From positions 401,440 through 465,439 of the forward strand of contig RHPI01003124.1 in NCBI GenBank assembly GCA_009103225.1: a stretch of DNA of 64,000 nt. Direction: 5' to 3'. Positions within the stretch are counted from its first letter, which is position 1. Each line of letters starts with the position of its first letter. A program made the position numbers and the translations under genes. Positions 11,688 through 23,181 of the stretch are shown here, piece after piece. Below the pieces are notes generated by a model, which saw only the letters and a list, made by a program, of their open reading frames with translations, did no database searches and was not told the origin of the DNA. The DNA comes from Chlorokybus atmophyticus (Eukaryota > Streptophyta > Chlorokybophyceae > Chlorokybales > Chlorokybaceae).

Positions 11688-13875
11688 TTAAGGGCTGCCC
11701 GACGGCGGGCCGCCACTTGGCACAAAGATGTCCGCATAGGGTCCAATGGGTAGCCCTGTGCCCAGATTGGTGATGTTGAAGCCGGGGCCGTACTCTGCAC
11801 CGGAGGCCTCAAGCTGGACCACCTCGGAGGCCGGGGCAGGGATGATGATGTTCTGGTTCAGCAAGTCTGCTTTGCCGGCCTGTTGCAGAGCCAAAGTACG
11901 GGTGGAAGAAAGTACACGAGCAGCTACGTGATGGCTTTGAGTCATGGAAACAGTGCTTACCTGGCTCAGGGTTCTCACGGTGACGCGGTTGCCTGGGTAG
12001 CCTGCGAAGCCGTTGGCCTGGTCGGCAAAGCCAATGCTGTTGTTGATCTTGCCGTTTATGCCATTGGGGAAGAACCCGCCGCTGGTGCCGTTAGGTGCTC
12101 CCAAGATCAAGATGTTGAGAACCTGCGACGCATTGCGCGTTAGGCGTACATGTCTGTGTGCGAGCGCGCGCGCATGTGTGTGGCTCTTTGTGCTCAAACT
12201 GCGTTCTCCTCCAACACGCGCACAGATGATAAGTACCTGCTTGGGCGTGCGGCTGAAGGTGAGGCCGCGGATGTCGGTGGGTACGTTGTTGATCTTGAGG
12301 GTGGGTACCGCAATGAAGTTGGTGTCAAAGTTGTACAGTCCCTGGTCGTCATTGATGGGCCCGTCAAGGGAGTTGCGGAGGTGTGATGCCGCCTGCACAA
12401 CCTCAAATACACGCAGGCCGTACTCTTCGATGGTGAAGTTGCGGCGGTCCCACAGCAGCTGCCTGTCCACCGCCGACTGGTAGCTCGCTGAACACGCCAG
12501 ACCCGACACCGCATCCGCAAGCCCCGGGTTGCTCATCAGCAAGATACATCCCTTCGATCCAATGTGCCAACATCAGTCATCACTACTGTGAGCGGGTGCA
12601 TTGGCACGACTCTTTGGAGGTCAGCAATCTAGCAGACGCAGTGCTGCGAACGCACGCACGCATACACACAACGTCAGGGGATGTGCTTACCTTGTCTCCA
12701 GTGGCGCCAATCTCTGCAATGCACACGCAGATGTAAGGACAAGTGCTGATGTTCACAAACAATGGTATGGGACTACCGTAAGGCTTCAAGCAAACACATG
12801 CACATCTGCACGCACAGGCTACCTTCCACGAGCCATGTGCACAGCAGGAAGCGGATGTCGTCTTTGTAGCAGTCGAAGCGGGGGTTGCTGACCTTGCCGA
12901 CAGCGGCGTCGAAAAACTTGGTGAACCCGAAGTCGATGTCAGTGACGGGGCACGGCACCGAGCGCCCTTCCAGCACCTCGCGAATCATTCTGCGCATGTG
13001 CAATTAGTTGTGGGTCAACTCGCTTGCTACCATCTGCATACTGGCGGCACAAAGTGCGTCACCACTCACCGCACGTGGCCTTGCTCGTCCAGTGCCACCT
13101 CTTCAGCCCAGGGCTGCAGCTGGTTGCTCAGGGCTGCCTTCCTGTTTGGCACAGTTGCACTCGACAACAGGACAGCGTTGATGACGTTGTGCTGATCAGC
13201 ACAACGGACAGATAAAGCACGTACCTGCCGCCGATGGCTTCACCGAAGCCCGTTCCGTTGAAGGATAGCAAGTCGAGTGGAATGTCCTGTCCGAATGCTG
13301 CAAACGTGTCAAAGCGCGCCTCCAAGCACTCCATGTTGGCCAAGAAGTTGAGCACATCACTGTCGAAGATGGCCTGAGAGCCGGCCTTGGCAGCGATCGT
13401 AGCTGCAACGCATGCAGAGTGAGAGCTCGTCGCTGGCATAACTGTACATTACGCAACCCACGAAGCTGACAAGCACTGCTGCAGCAACATCACACCTGCG
13501 CGCATGCGGAGAGAGACAGACACACAGACACACAAGTTTGCGCGCGTACACACACAAGCGCCAGGACACACACAAACAGAGACACTTGCACGCACACGCA
13601 CGCCCGTACACACCTTGCACTTCAGCTTGCTGTTGTTGGGGGACGAAGTATGGTCCGCCTTGATCCGTCGTGGTGAGATCGCCGAGGGGAAGGAGACCAA
13701 ACTTGGTGGGCAGCGCACCGAGACCCCTCCTGCGAGTCCCGCCAGCACCAAGTGCGTAGCTTCCACAACAAGAGATGGCTAGTGCCGCACATAGCAACAG
13801 CGCCCACACCTGTGGACAAGGGGATAGGCACAGCCGGTTGGTGTCGTGGAAGGTTGAATGCATGCTGTGAAACAA
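11688..13875 (-). CDS. PCC13-62-type desiccation-related protein (ferritin-like)
   Basis: Eight exons join in frame: 13875-13614, 13402-13225, 13141-13070, 12989-12823, 12713-12691, 12551-12237, 12122-11961 and 11879-11688 (456 aa). A hydrophobic stretch (WALLLCAALAISCCGSYALG, about residues 23-42) suggests a signal peptide and a secreted or wall protein. The ferritin-like domain starts near residue 95 (DSDVLNFLANMECLEARFDT). The late motif GGFFPNGINGKINNSI matches the GGFYPKGANG box of plant PCC13-62 proteins. These are induced by drying in resurrection plants; their biochemical role is unclear. A perfect acceptor-like sequence precedes the hydrophobic segment, so the true first Met may lie in an upstream exon and the 13875 start is provisional. 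The intron after exon 1 is rich in CA/GT dinucleotides. The family call is strong; function in this organism is inference. Confidence 0.85.
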
Positions 13876-14666
13876 GTCTCAATGGTGAAGACATGACTCG
13901 CGCTTGCCTTGGACATGTTTGTGGGATTGACTGCTACTGGGTGCTACTGAGCAGAGGAAAAGCGTCCGAGCAGTTGCTGGTTCTGAGATTGTGAATAATA
14001 TGCCTGACCTTTTATACAATCCCCCAACCGCAGTGTGCCTGAGGACTGGTAATCCAAGATGACCAGGTGCACTCCACAGGACTCCGAAGACTGTGCCATT
14101 ACCTGCTCTACTGTCACAATCAGTGCGTATGGCTACTGCCTGGTTGAGCAAGCGTGAAGCTGTCAACGTTACAAGCAAAGCAACGTCCAATGTGCGTGTG
14201 CTTGGATTGACGACACACAGGCATCTAGCCTTGATCTGTCAGCTGCTGACTGTTTCTGCTGCACGTTACAACCCTGTGGATGCCCAAGCCTCGGCTGCTT
14301 GCTTTGCTGACAAGGCGTTGACAAGCATGATTCTTTCTGCACACAGGCCAATCGGCGAGGCGCATCCCTGCTAGAGCGCATGAAACTGCATTGACTAGTT
14401 CCCAACATGCATTCTTATTGCTGAGCAGCCCCTTCAGTTCAAAGCTTTCCAGCAGGCATTGGACAGCAAAGTGTCCTTGGTTTGCATGCTGCGTTCTTAC
14501 CTAGCCAATGCCCACCTTAGAAAGCTGGCAGTCAATCCAGCTGTGGGTGACAGCAGCGTGCCAGCTGCTAAGGCGGGTCGCCTCCCCCATGACGTCAAGT
14601 ACCCCCTCGCCTCTACCGCCTCCAGCTGCAGCACGACGACAACGACAACGACGACGACATCGTTGA

Positions 14667-14936
14667 TTAGGACAAGCAGGAGGCTAGCAAAACGGCGGAA
14701 GAGACGGCGAGGATGTGGACCGCAAAGAGGGGGAGAATGATTAGGCAGGCGGCAAGTAGGGCCAGCACGACCACGCTGTTGTCTGCGGTTGTGTATGCAC
14801 CGTGCGCTGAGGCGCAAGCAGGCGGGACGCTCTGATTTTCCTCCCTGGGCCACCCTGCAGGTGGGGCAGTGCCGACCGAGAGAGCAAGAAGAACAACACA
14901 CAGGCCCACCCACGCAATCTCGCTAGCATGAGTGGC
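14667..14936 (-). CDS. Possible terminal exon of a small membrane protein
   Basis: An open stretch of 89 codons runs from an AG acceptor-like site (just above 14936) to a TAA at 14667. It has two hydrophobic segments, AWVGLCVVLLALSVGTA near the start and a longer one (VVVLALLAACLIILPLFAVH) near the end. It has no Met of its own, so it would need an upstream exon, which I could not place. The family is not recognised. It could also be chance in GC-rich DNA. Confidence 0.22.
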   Translation of the reverse strand, partial: ATHASEIAWVGLCVVLLALSVGTAPPAGWPREENQSVPPACASAHGAYTTADNSVVVLALLAACLIILPLFAVHILAVSSAVLLASCLS

Positions 14937-15965
14937 CTATGTCTTCTCTCACTGACTGGTTCTTGCTAGCCCCTGTGCCGCAAGTAGCCGGGGGCACCCA
15001 AGCTGTACCGTCTGTACTTGTTGTTGCTATCTTGCAATGTGGGTTGTTGATCTTTCATGCACAGCTTGACACCAGCACGAAACAACCGTGCATAGGCCAA
15101 TTCCGAAACACTACCACGCAGTGCATGCGCGGCTCCATCCATTATGTCCTTGTTAACTGCATCCTGCGTGTCAAGCAGACCCTCCTGTAGCTGGCGTTAT
15201 CAAGCCAAGTGTGCATGGAAGTATGCTCAAAATGTGTCATGTTCCATTGTGCCGCGGCCAGTGCAACATTCAGCTTGATTAGCTGTGTTCGAGTGTAATT
15301 ATGGCGTGCAGGTTGATGTTACAGCACTGCTGCCTGAGGGAGGTTGTGCTCCCATGCGCGTCTGTTGCGTTGAGCTATTGAGTCGAGAGTCGCACTCTTA
15401 TATATGCAATCTACTACTTGGCAACAGTGCAAGTGTCCCCGAGCACGCATACTTTATGGTGATATGGTGATATGCGCCGCCTGCGTTTGTCGCGTGATAA
15501 CCAGACCTGCTGTCCTTCTGCTGCCATCACTGACTTTGCAGCTGTCATGACACATGGCTTCTGGTGTTGTGCACTTAGTACAACTTGCTCCGTACGTGTA
15601 TATGATTGTGGCTGGGAGTTTGGGGAAACATGAGTGCATGTAGCATGTTAGGCGCCTGATCTGTATACATTCATCGTAACATGGTGTCACAACGATTGGT
15701 GCCGGCGTCACATGTACCTGCATTGCATGTGATGCAGACCATTCAGCTTGGTGTACATGACTGCATGGTGCACAGCCCACTGCTTATCTCCTATTCTTGG
15801 TGCATCCAGCCCGGTGACCGTGGGTCTTTGCATGTTGAGGGCTTATACATTAGCGTTCTGCGTGAAGCTTCCCGGCCTATGATAGCAACGGTGGTTGAGC
15901 GGCGCATGTCGCTCAGACTGGAATTCGCACTCAGCCTGCTGCAAGGTATGCGTTGTGCATGAGTC

Positions 15966-16393
<428 letters not shown>

Positions 16394-17019
16394 ATGCGTT
16401 TGTGGGTGCATGCTTGCGCACAAACACATTCCATGTGACACATTCCATGTGACACTCTGGTACGTTTGGGCGTACGCAACTTGTAACTTTCAACGCAGAT
16501 GGTGTTGTTCATGAGCTGTGGTAACGACTGTGTCCCCCTGGTACTTGCAGCGATGCAGCGATTACCATCGCTGCGTCGCACGCACACGCACAAGCACACC
16601 ACCATATGCATGCACATGTGCAGGCACGCTCGCGCGCACACGCAGGCATCCACGCACATAGAGACACACACGCACACATGCAAGCATTGGTAACGAGCCA
16701 TGCATGTCCACGCATGTGCGCAAGTACATAAACAGATGTGCATATGCGCGCTTGCATGCGTGCGTCTATGCATACGTGCATGGACTCCATGCACGTACGC
16801 ATTGTAGCCCACCTCATTAGCATGTGGACGGTGGTTGGCACTGTGGCTGTAATGCCATTATCCCCACATTGCAATCACTGAGGCTGATGTGATGACCGCC
16901 CGGCGGTTATAGCACAAGGAGTGCTTATGCTATGGCACATTTGTCACATACACATGCCCGTGCGTACGCGCCGACGTGACACGCGCACATGCACAAAGCT
17001 TTGGAACTCAGGCATATAA

Positions 17020-18130
17020 CAAATATATTTCAATTAACCCAATAACCATCACATCCAATTAACAAATTGTACCGAGTGGGACACATCCGCACTGCGCCGC
17101 AATTGCAACCTACATAGCTTTGCCGTGATATTCAAGACGGTGGTGCTTGCAAAAAAGTGAGCCTAAGGAATAGCGTCATGACAACCATAGCACATACCAC
17201 GCCATGCACCCCCACGGCAAGCGCTATTAACAATGAATTTCTTATACAGCGACAGTGTTACAATGATGAAAATCCTGTACATCATGCCACTTGTTTTATT
17301 TGCTTAACACAAAAGGTGTACATTAGTTGACAAATTAATGTAGCGCAAATTGTGCAGGGTAGCAAGCCTATTGATGAACCTCAAGTGACCACAGCTATGG
17401 TTCTGCATGCCAAGTGTTCACATTGCTAAGCCCGCATTGCTTTCATGATGTTTTCGTGATGCATATCATCATGATTATGATAAGACCTGAAACGTGAGGT
17501 GATTAATGTCACTTCAACGCCAAGCTCAGTGCACATCACTTACGTGCAAGTCGTGTTAACATTGAAGTCGTATAACTCATGTTAGTCTATGTGTATTTAA
17601 TACACATTATACCAGCACACCCCCTTTGTACATTGTATATCACAAATCAAATCCCATACAATAGATCATATTAGTTGATGATTAGTAATGGCAATACCTA
17701 AACAACCTCGTATATGTGAGTTACAACCATTGTTAATATATTGCATATATTAAGCATCAATTAAATAGTGAGAGTACTTCAACAACGTATACAGTCCATT
17801 GAGATTATCCAATTACGCCGTGCAATTGTGTCGCAATAATTTGTAAGCCAGCATGTTGATAATATCAGCACTTCAAGGTAAAATGCTAGCTTGTGTTGCC
17901 AAATATGGCATGTTATGATGCAAAATGTGTTACAATCTTGATTAACACACAACGCATTGGTATTGACGAATATGAACTCATATACGAATGCATAACTATT
18001 GTGTTGTAACATGTGACAGTTTGCAACATTTATGAATCTTACTACAATTCAATGTGTGTAGCTGTACAATACGATGTGTCTTTTAACGCAATTCCATTCA
18101 ACTACGCAATTTGAACTTGACACTTTTAAC
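17020..18130. other. AT-rich island without genes
   Basis: Base composition shifts abruptly to AT-rich, with many short TA and TTAA words and stops in all frames. The flanks are GC-richer. Similar islands lie at about 47220-48600 and 56000-57860. No transposase, terminal repeat or RNA gene is visible. Confidence 0.6.
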
Positions 18131-18410
18131 TTCTTTTAGCATGGCTCCACCCTGTCATAGCTATGTCAGTCCCCCATGAGTCATGAGTCACTGGGCCATG
18201 GCTCATGACTCCAAGGCCCCTATGTGTGCGTGTTGGACCAACACTGTTGGTCGGTGTTGCATGCAGGTCCTGGTCCCGTTCACATCCAAAGCGGCCGCTC
18301 CTGGGACCTGCTGTTTCTTCCCGCTCTGCACGTGATGACGCCCACAGCCTAACGGCCAGAGGCCAGGCCAGGGCGGCGGCGGCGGCGGAAGGGAGGGAAG
18401 GGAGGGAGAG

Positions 18411-19806
18411 ATGGCTGCTGAGGTGGATGGAGGAGGCGAGATGGTTGTCGTGAACAAGCTGGAGGTGGACGCCCTGGACGTGGCGGTGGTGGGAGGCTGC
18501 CTGGGGCCGTCCACGTCCACGTCTGTGGGAGGAGGAGGAGGGATGAGTGGGACGGCCGGGTCCACGGGGTTGAGGCGGTGCGACGAGGAGGCGGCGGCGG
18601 ACGCCCTGGACGCCGCCGTAGCTGAGGCGGCGAGGGTGCTGCGAGCAAGCGTCGCCTCGGCGGCGGCCGCCCACGCCGCGGCCTTGACTGCCAGCGCCAG
18701 GGCGGCGGCGGAGGCGGCCGCCGCCGCCGCCTCCGCCCGGGAATCCGCCTTGGCCGACGCCCTGGCCGAGGCCACCTCCACCTGCGCCCGCATGGAGCTG
18801 GCCGAGGCGGCGGCGTACGCCAGCTTGACCAGGGCGGCGGCCACGCTAGGGGCGCGGACCAGGCTGGCGGCCGGGCGACGGCTCCTGCGCTCCGCTATTG
18901 CCACGTGGCGAGATTATGCACGCCTCATGACCCGCATGCGCAGCAAGGCCGCCGCCTCCGCCGCCAACAGGCAGCGCAATATCCTCAGAGACGTCCTCCG
19001 CTGCTGGGCGGACCAAACCAGGCTCACCATTAGAGCCAAACTCACTGTAAGTTGCATGTGTGTAATGTCATGCGCTTATGTGTATTCTACTTGCGTGCAT
19101 TGTACATGTACACTGCTTACATATGTGCTTGTTAGGCTGCTGCTGGAGCATCGATGGAGGCTGCACGCACAGAAGTGGGTGCGCAACTACAGCAGGTGTG
19201 TAGCATGTGCGCGCCCATGTGTGTGCGCGCTAGTACAGGCATGCATTGCCTGATGAGTGCACGCTGTGCGTGCGTGTTTGTAGACTGATTGTCATTTTGC
19301 AATGCATATATGACATTCTTGTGTTCATGCAGTTGGAGGAGAGGGTGCAGGCGTATGCAAGCGAGCTGGCGCGCGAGAAGGCACGGCGAGCGGCGGTGCA
19401 AGAAGAGATGCGCGCGGCATTCTTGCGCGGTGTCTGCGCGCTCAACTTTGAAGCGCTGTCGCTTTCCCAACAACATGCAAGCGACAACAATGACACAGAC
19501 CAATCAACATCGGTACCTTTGTCGGTTGAGACAACAACATTGATATCACCACACAAGCCGCATACACCACAACAACAGCAAAAACAGCAGCAGCAGCAAC
19601 AACAGCGACAACCACCACCACATCAGCGACAGCCACGAGTGGTAGTGGCCACGCACAACGGGAGCATATCAGAGCGACTTCGTGCAGTGCACGAGGCATG
19701 TGTGGCAGCCACGAATGCGAGTGCAAATGCTGGCGTGAGCACAAGTCAAGAGTGGCCACGGGGCCTTGCGCCAAGGCCGACAGTGGTGTTGCAGCAGCAG
19801 TCATAG
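18411..19806 (+). CDS. POC5: Centriolar protein POC5
   Basis: Three exons, 18411-19046, 19136-19195 and 19333-19806, all phase 0 (389 aa). The hallmark of POC5 is clear: a basic coiled coil ending in the box AAFLRGVCALNFEAL (residues about 260-274). Before it lie repeats of the centrin-binding (Sfi1-like) type, such as LLRSAIATWRDYARL and ILRDVLRCWADQTRL, preceded by a very Ala-rich, charged stretch (about 60-150). The tail is Gln-rich. POC5 binds centrin in the lumen of centrioles and basal bodies and is needed for their elongation and integrity, so the organism very likely builds flagella. The start has a good context (GAGAGATGG) and follows a GC-rich leader. It runs toward the coiled-coil gene at 20044, with 237 bp between the stops. 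Animal POC5 is longer, so extra upstream exons cannot be excluded. Confidence 0.88.
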
Positions 19807-20043
19807 TGCGTATGTCTGCTAAGTCAGCAAGCTGCAATGCAGACTAGTGTATACACACGATTGCTTCTACAAATGATGAACAGGATGCACTGGCTGTTCA
19901 ATTATACACATCATAGCTACAGACTGACCCGAATGTGCATTGCTGAGGCCACATCACATGAATATGTGCACACGAAGGTGTATCACTAACACAATTGCCA
20001 CATGTTTATTGACGAGGGGTTACGTATGTTGCACTAACCACAC

Positions 20044-21844
20044 TCACAATGTGGGCTTTGGCGAAGCAACACCAGCCGCAGGTGACGGAGAAGCCAGGCC
20101 TGTACTCACCTCCTTAGTTTCAACACCTGCTTTCATGCCATCCTTTGCTGCTGCACTGCCGTTTGCCATCTTAGCATCATGCTCCCTTTTCAACGCGGGC
20201 ACCACGCTCGGCGCCATGACAGTGGCGTGGTTGGCCCGCGGCGAGCGCGTGGGCAGTGTGTGGTGGGCGATGTTGGGATCAGATGATTGCGCAGGGACAC
20301 AACCGCCCCAGAAAAGAGAAGAGAAAGAGGCTGATGGAGCGGGAACGGTCCTTGATGACGATGAAGAAGGCAGGGAGTCTAACCGCTCGCGCAACTCGTC
20401 AATCTGAGCTTGTAGTTGGTCGCGAGACTCGCGGTGCGCCAATGCTGCCATGGCGCGCTGCTGCTTCTCCTGTTGTGTGGATAGCGAAGACACATAGATC
20501 AGTTACTAGTGCATGAAAGAAGCATAGGCTTCACGACAGCAGGGAGGCCTCAGGGAATCATCGGAGCTGTTGTGACAAGGCCAGCCTCAACAAGAGCCAT
20601 GAACATAATACAAGACCAGGGATCAAAGTCAACCATTGCATGAGTGACTGTACGCACTCGTGCAAGTAAGTGCTTACGTGCGCATACGTGTGTGCGCTAG
20701 CGTACGTGCGCATGCGCATATGCATGTGAGAGCACGTGTGCATATGTGTGCGTGTGCGCATGCGAAAGAGTGCGTGCATATGTGTGCGCGTGCGTGTATA
20801 CCTGGTCGAGCATGCGCTGGGTGTCAGGGGCGACCTTGGCGACTGAGGCGCGAACGGCGTCAACCTGCGATTGCATCAGCAGCAGGTGCTCGCGCAGCCG
20901 CGACAGCTCCTCCCACAACGCATTGGACAGCGTCTCCAGCTGTTCAACGTACAACGAAGATAGAAAGCACACACAGTGTCAGAATTACACGTTGGTGCTT
21001 AGCGCATGCTTGTGACTGTGTACACGCTGCGGAGTGACTGCCAACAACATTGGCTGACCATTGTTCAGTGAGTCAGCAGTCAAACAAGCTTATTGCACAC
21101 ATAAGACTAGCAAGACAGCCATGAAAACCAGCAATAACAGTGCTGCATAGCACTGTTGCTGCTGATGACGGGTGGTGCTTTATGGACTTATATGCAGCAC
21201 AGCGTTTTGTTTGGCTTGGTTCACACATGTCAAGCAATAGCAGGTGGGTAGCCTTACGACAGCAACACAGGTGCAGAGATTACCTCCTCAGAGTACTTGC
21301 GTGACAACAAGCAACTTTACAGCTGCCATGCCAGCAGGGAAACGCATTGTGTGGCCTCATACGCTAATAGGTAGTGCCCGTGTATTTCTGTCCAATGGCT
21401 GACCCTCATATTTTGTATGAGACTGTAACAATGCACGTAGCGTAGTTTGTGTGTGTTACCCTGATGCTGATCTACTGACACTTGCTAAAACGTCGTTCAT
21501 GCTGCTCGTGACATACCGGTGTTGGCAGTGAGTTGACAGCCAGGCACTGCAATGCGTAGTGCTGTCTTCCTTTTGGAACTCACAAGAATCAAAGAAAAAC
21601 AAAGGTTCACAACAAGTGAATGGTCAGCACTTGTCACTGTCCAGTTGCCAATCTTCTCAGTGCGCTCAACACAGGACCATACTTGCTCAGTGCTGTAACC
21701 ACAAGCACGCTACAAGAAGAAGACAACTTAGTACAGTCTCTCGCTTACCTGAGATTCAAAACGTCTTTCAGCAGCTGCCACCAGCGCTGCCGCCGACGCA
21801 GGCGCCACCGCCACCACACCAGATCCCGCCCCCTCCTCAGCCAT
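20044..21844 (-). CDS. Small coiled-coil protein, unknown function
   Basis: Three exons join in phase 0: 21844-21749, 20939-20802 and 20469-20044 (219 aa). The start is MAEEGAGSGVVAV, then an Ala-rich stretch. A heptad-rich coiled coil follows through the exon 1-2 junction (RRFESQ to LETLSNALWEEL, about residues 26-78) and again at 79-105 (RESRDQLQAQIDELRERL). The C-terminal half is low-complexity and rich in Ser, Pro and Ala. No family is recognised. A GTGAGT at the GAG codon near the 3' end could be a donor to a further exon instead of read-through to the TGA at 20044. The intron between exons 1 and 2 is unusually long for this window (about 0.8 kb). The upstream flank ends at the single-N join at 21967, so more 5' exons may be missing. 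Confidence 0.62.
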
Positions 21845-21967
21845 TGCTGCTGCCGGGGCCCTCCTGGCCTGCCCCAAGCTACCACGTCTATCTCATTGCC
21901 ACCCACAACAGCAGAGATGTAGCCCCTCTCTCCCCTGACCTCCCCCTTCCCCTCCTCCCCCTCCCCN

Positions 21968-22236
21968 CACTGCATGCCCTCGGCAGGCGATATTCATGGG
22001 AGGAACATGCGCAAGCCTTCCAGGGTTTTGTTCATCGTTCTTCAAGATCTGGACGACTGTGCTCGGCGCTGCCGCAGGCGTACCGCTTTGCACAAAGTAG
22101 CAGCGGCCGCTGGTTGTGATGGCTGTCGCGGCTCCGGACCGGACTGGGCTCGGAGACAGCGGCTGCTATAAGGTACAACCAGTCTGCAGGTCCAGAAGGT
22201 ATGCCTGATTTGCGTTGTTGCCGTTCCCACCATCTA
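21968..22236. repeat. Exact 269 bp copy of a kelch-gene exon segment
   Basis: Reads base for base like 28031-28299, in the same orientation. The left edge abuts a single N (21967) after a C-rich tract. The right edge abuts a CTC/CTT-rich tract. No open frame of a neighbouring gene uses it. It may be an assembly insertion or a true recent transposed fragment. Confidence 0.9.
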
Positions 22237-22452
22237 CCCTCCTCCTCCTCCTTTGCCTCGTCCTCCTCCTCCTCCTTCACCTCCACTTTCTCCTTCGCCG
22301 CCGCCTGTAACGGCCACAACTAAGTGGAAAGTAATTGCTTCATCTCTCCTTGGGCGTAGGCGTATCGCGTTTCCCTTTTTGCTATGCCGATTACGCTCCG
22401 TGACTCGTCAATGCATTGTACTGACACGTAGCACACTCCAGTTCAAGTTCTC

Positions 22453-22773
22453 ATGCTTAACGCTGGCCCCGCCGCCGCCGCCGCTGAGGACGCCGCCGGC
22501 GACAGAGTGCAGCTGTGCACTCGTGGCGAGGAGCATGAGAGAGTGTTTGAGGATTGGACGCTGCGTGCGGTGAGGTTGTCGCATTGGAGGCTTGGAGTGT
22601 CAAAGCTTGACTGGCTGAGTGACGGACTGGCAGATTGGCAGACCCTGCTGATTGGTGGGAAAGCCCAACGGGCTGAGGCAGCTGAGGTAACAACTGGTGC
22701 GTGGTTAATGTATCTGGTGTTTCATGCGTCGTGGATAGCGAAGTTCACAACCTTAACAACTTTTCGTTGGTGA
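22453..22773 (+). CDS. Possible small gene or exon upstream of the dsRBD gene
   Basis: An open frame of 106 codons begins MLNAGPAAAAAEDAAGDRVQ and continues with a Trp- and Leu-rich stretch (FEDWTLRAVRLSHWRLGVSK). A GTAACA donor-like site follows codon 78 (EAAE), after which the peptide looks non-coding. It does not splice in frame to the dsRBD start at 23182. Not recognised. It may be a 5' exon of an unplaced gene. Confidence 0.28.
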   Translation: MLNAGPAAAAAEDAAGDRVQLCTRGEEHERVFEDWTLRAVRLSHWRLGVSKLDWLSDGLADWQTLLIGGKAQRAEAAEVTTGAWLMYLVFHASWIAKFTTLTTFRW

Positions 22774-23181
22774 GCTCACCCAGCATGGTGACATGCGTTC
22801 TGTTTGACAGTTGGTTGGTTAAGTGATTGCGAGAGGCGTGTGAAAGGTACAGCGCATCATGTTGCACGCGTATCACTAGCTCGTGTATTTGTTGAAGCAG
22901 TGACAACTGCATGACAGAATAAAATCAAACACACTCGCTGAAGGCTATGAGCAAAGAGCAGATCTAGCGTCTGTTGGAGGGATAGAATGGTTTAAGGGTT
23001 CACCGTTTCCAGTGCTGCTGTGTAATTCTGCGTTGCTTATTGTGTCGACAATACAGTGTTGCACATGTCTCAGAGCGTACAATCAGTGGTTTGTGCCTGC
23101 GTGCACAGCTTGGTGGTAAAAATATTGCTGATTGTTTGTTTGCTTTCTCTACATGACAGCGCTGCAGGTCAGCTATCAACA

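Noticed and set aside
17779-18012. 77-codon minus-strand frame in the AT-rich island
   Set aside because: No homology, no splice partners, and composition like the surrounding non-coding DNA.
18126-18904. Long minus-strand frames opposite POC5
   Set aside because: They are mirror frames of the Ala-rich POC5 exon; GC-rich codons leave both strands open.
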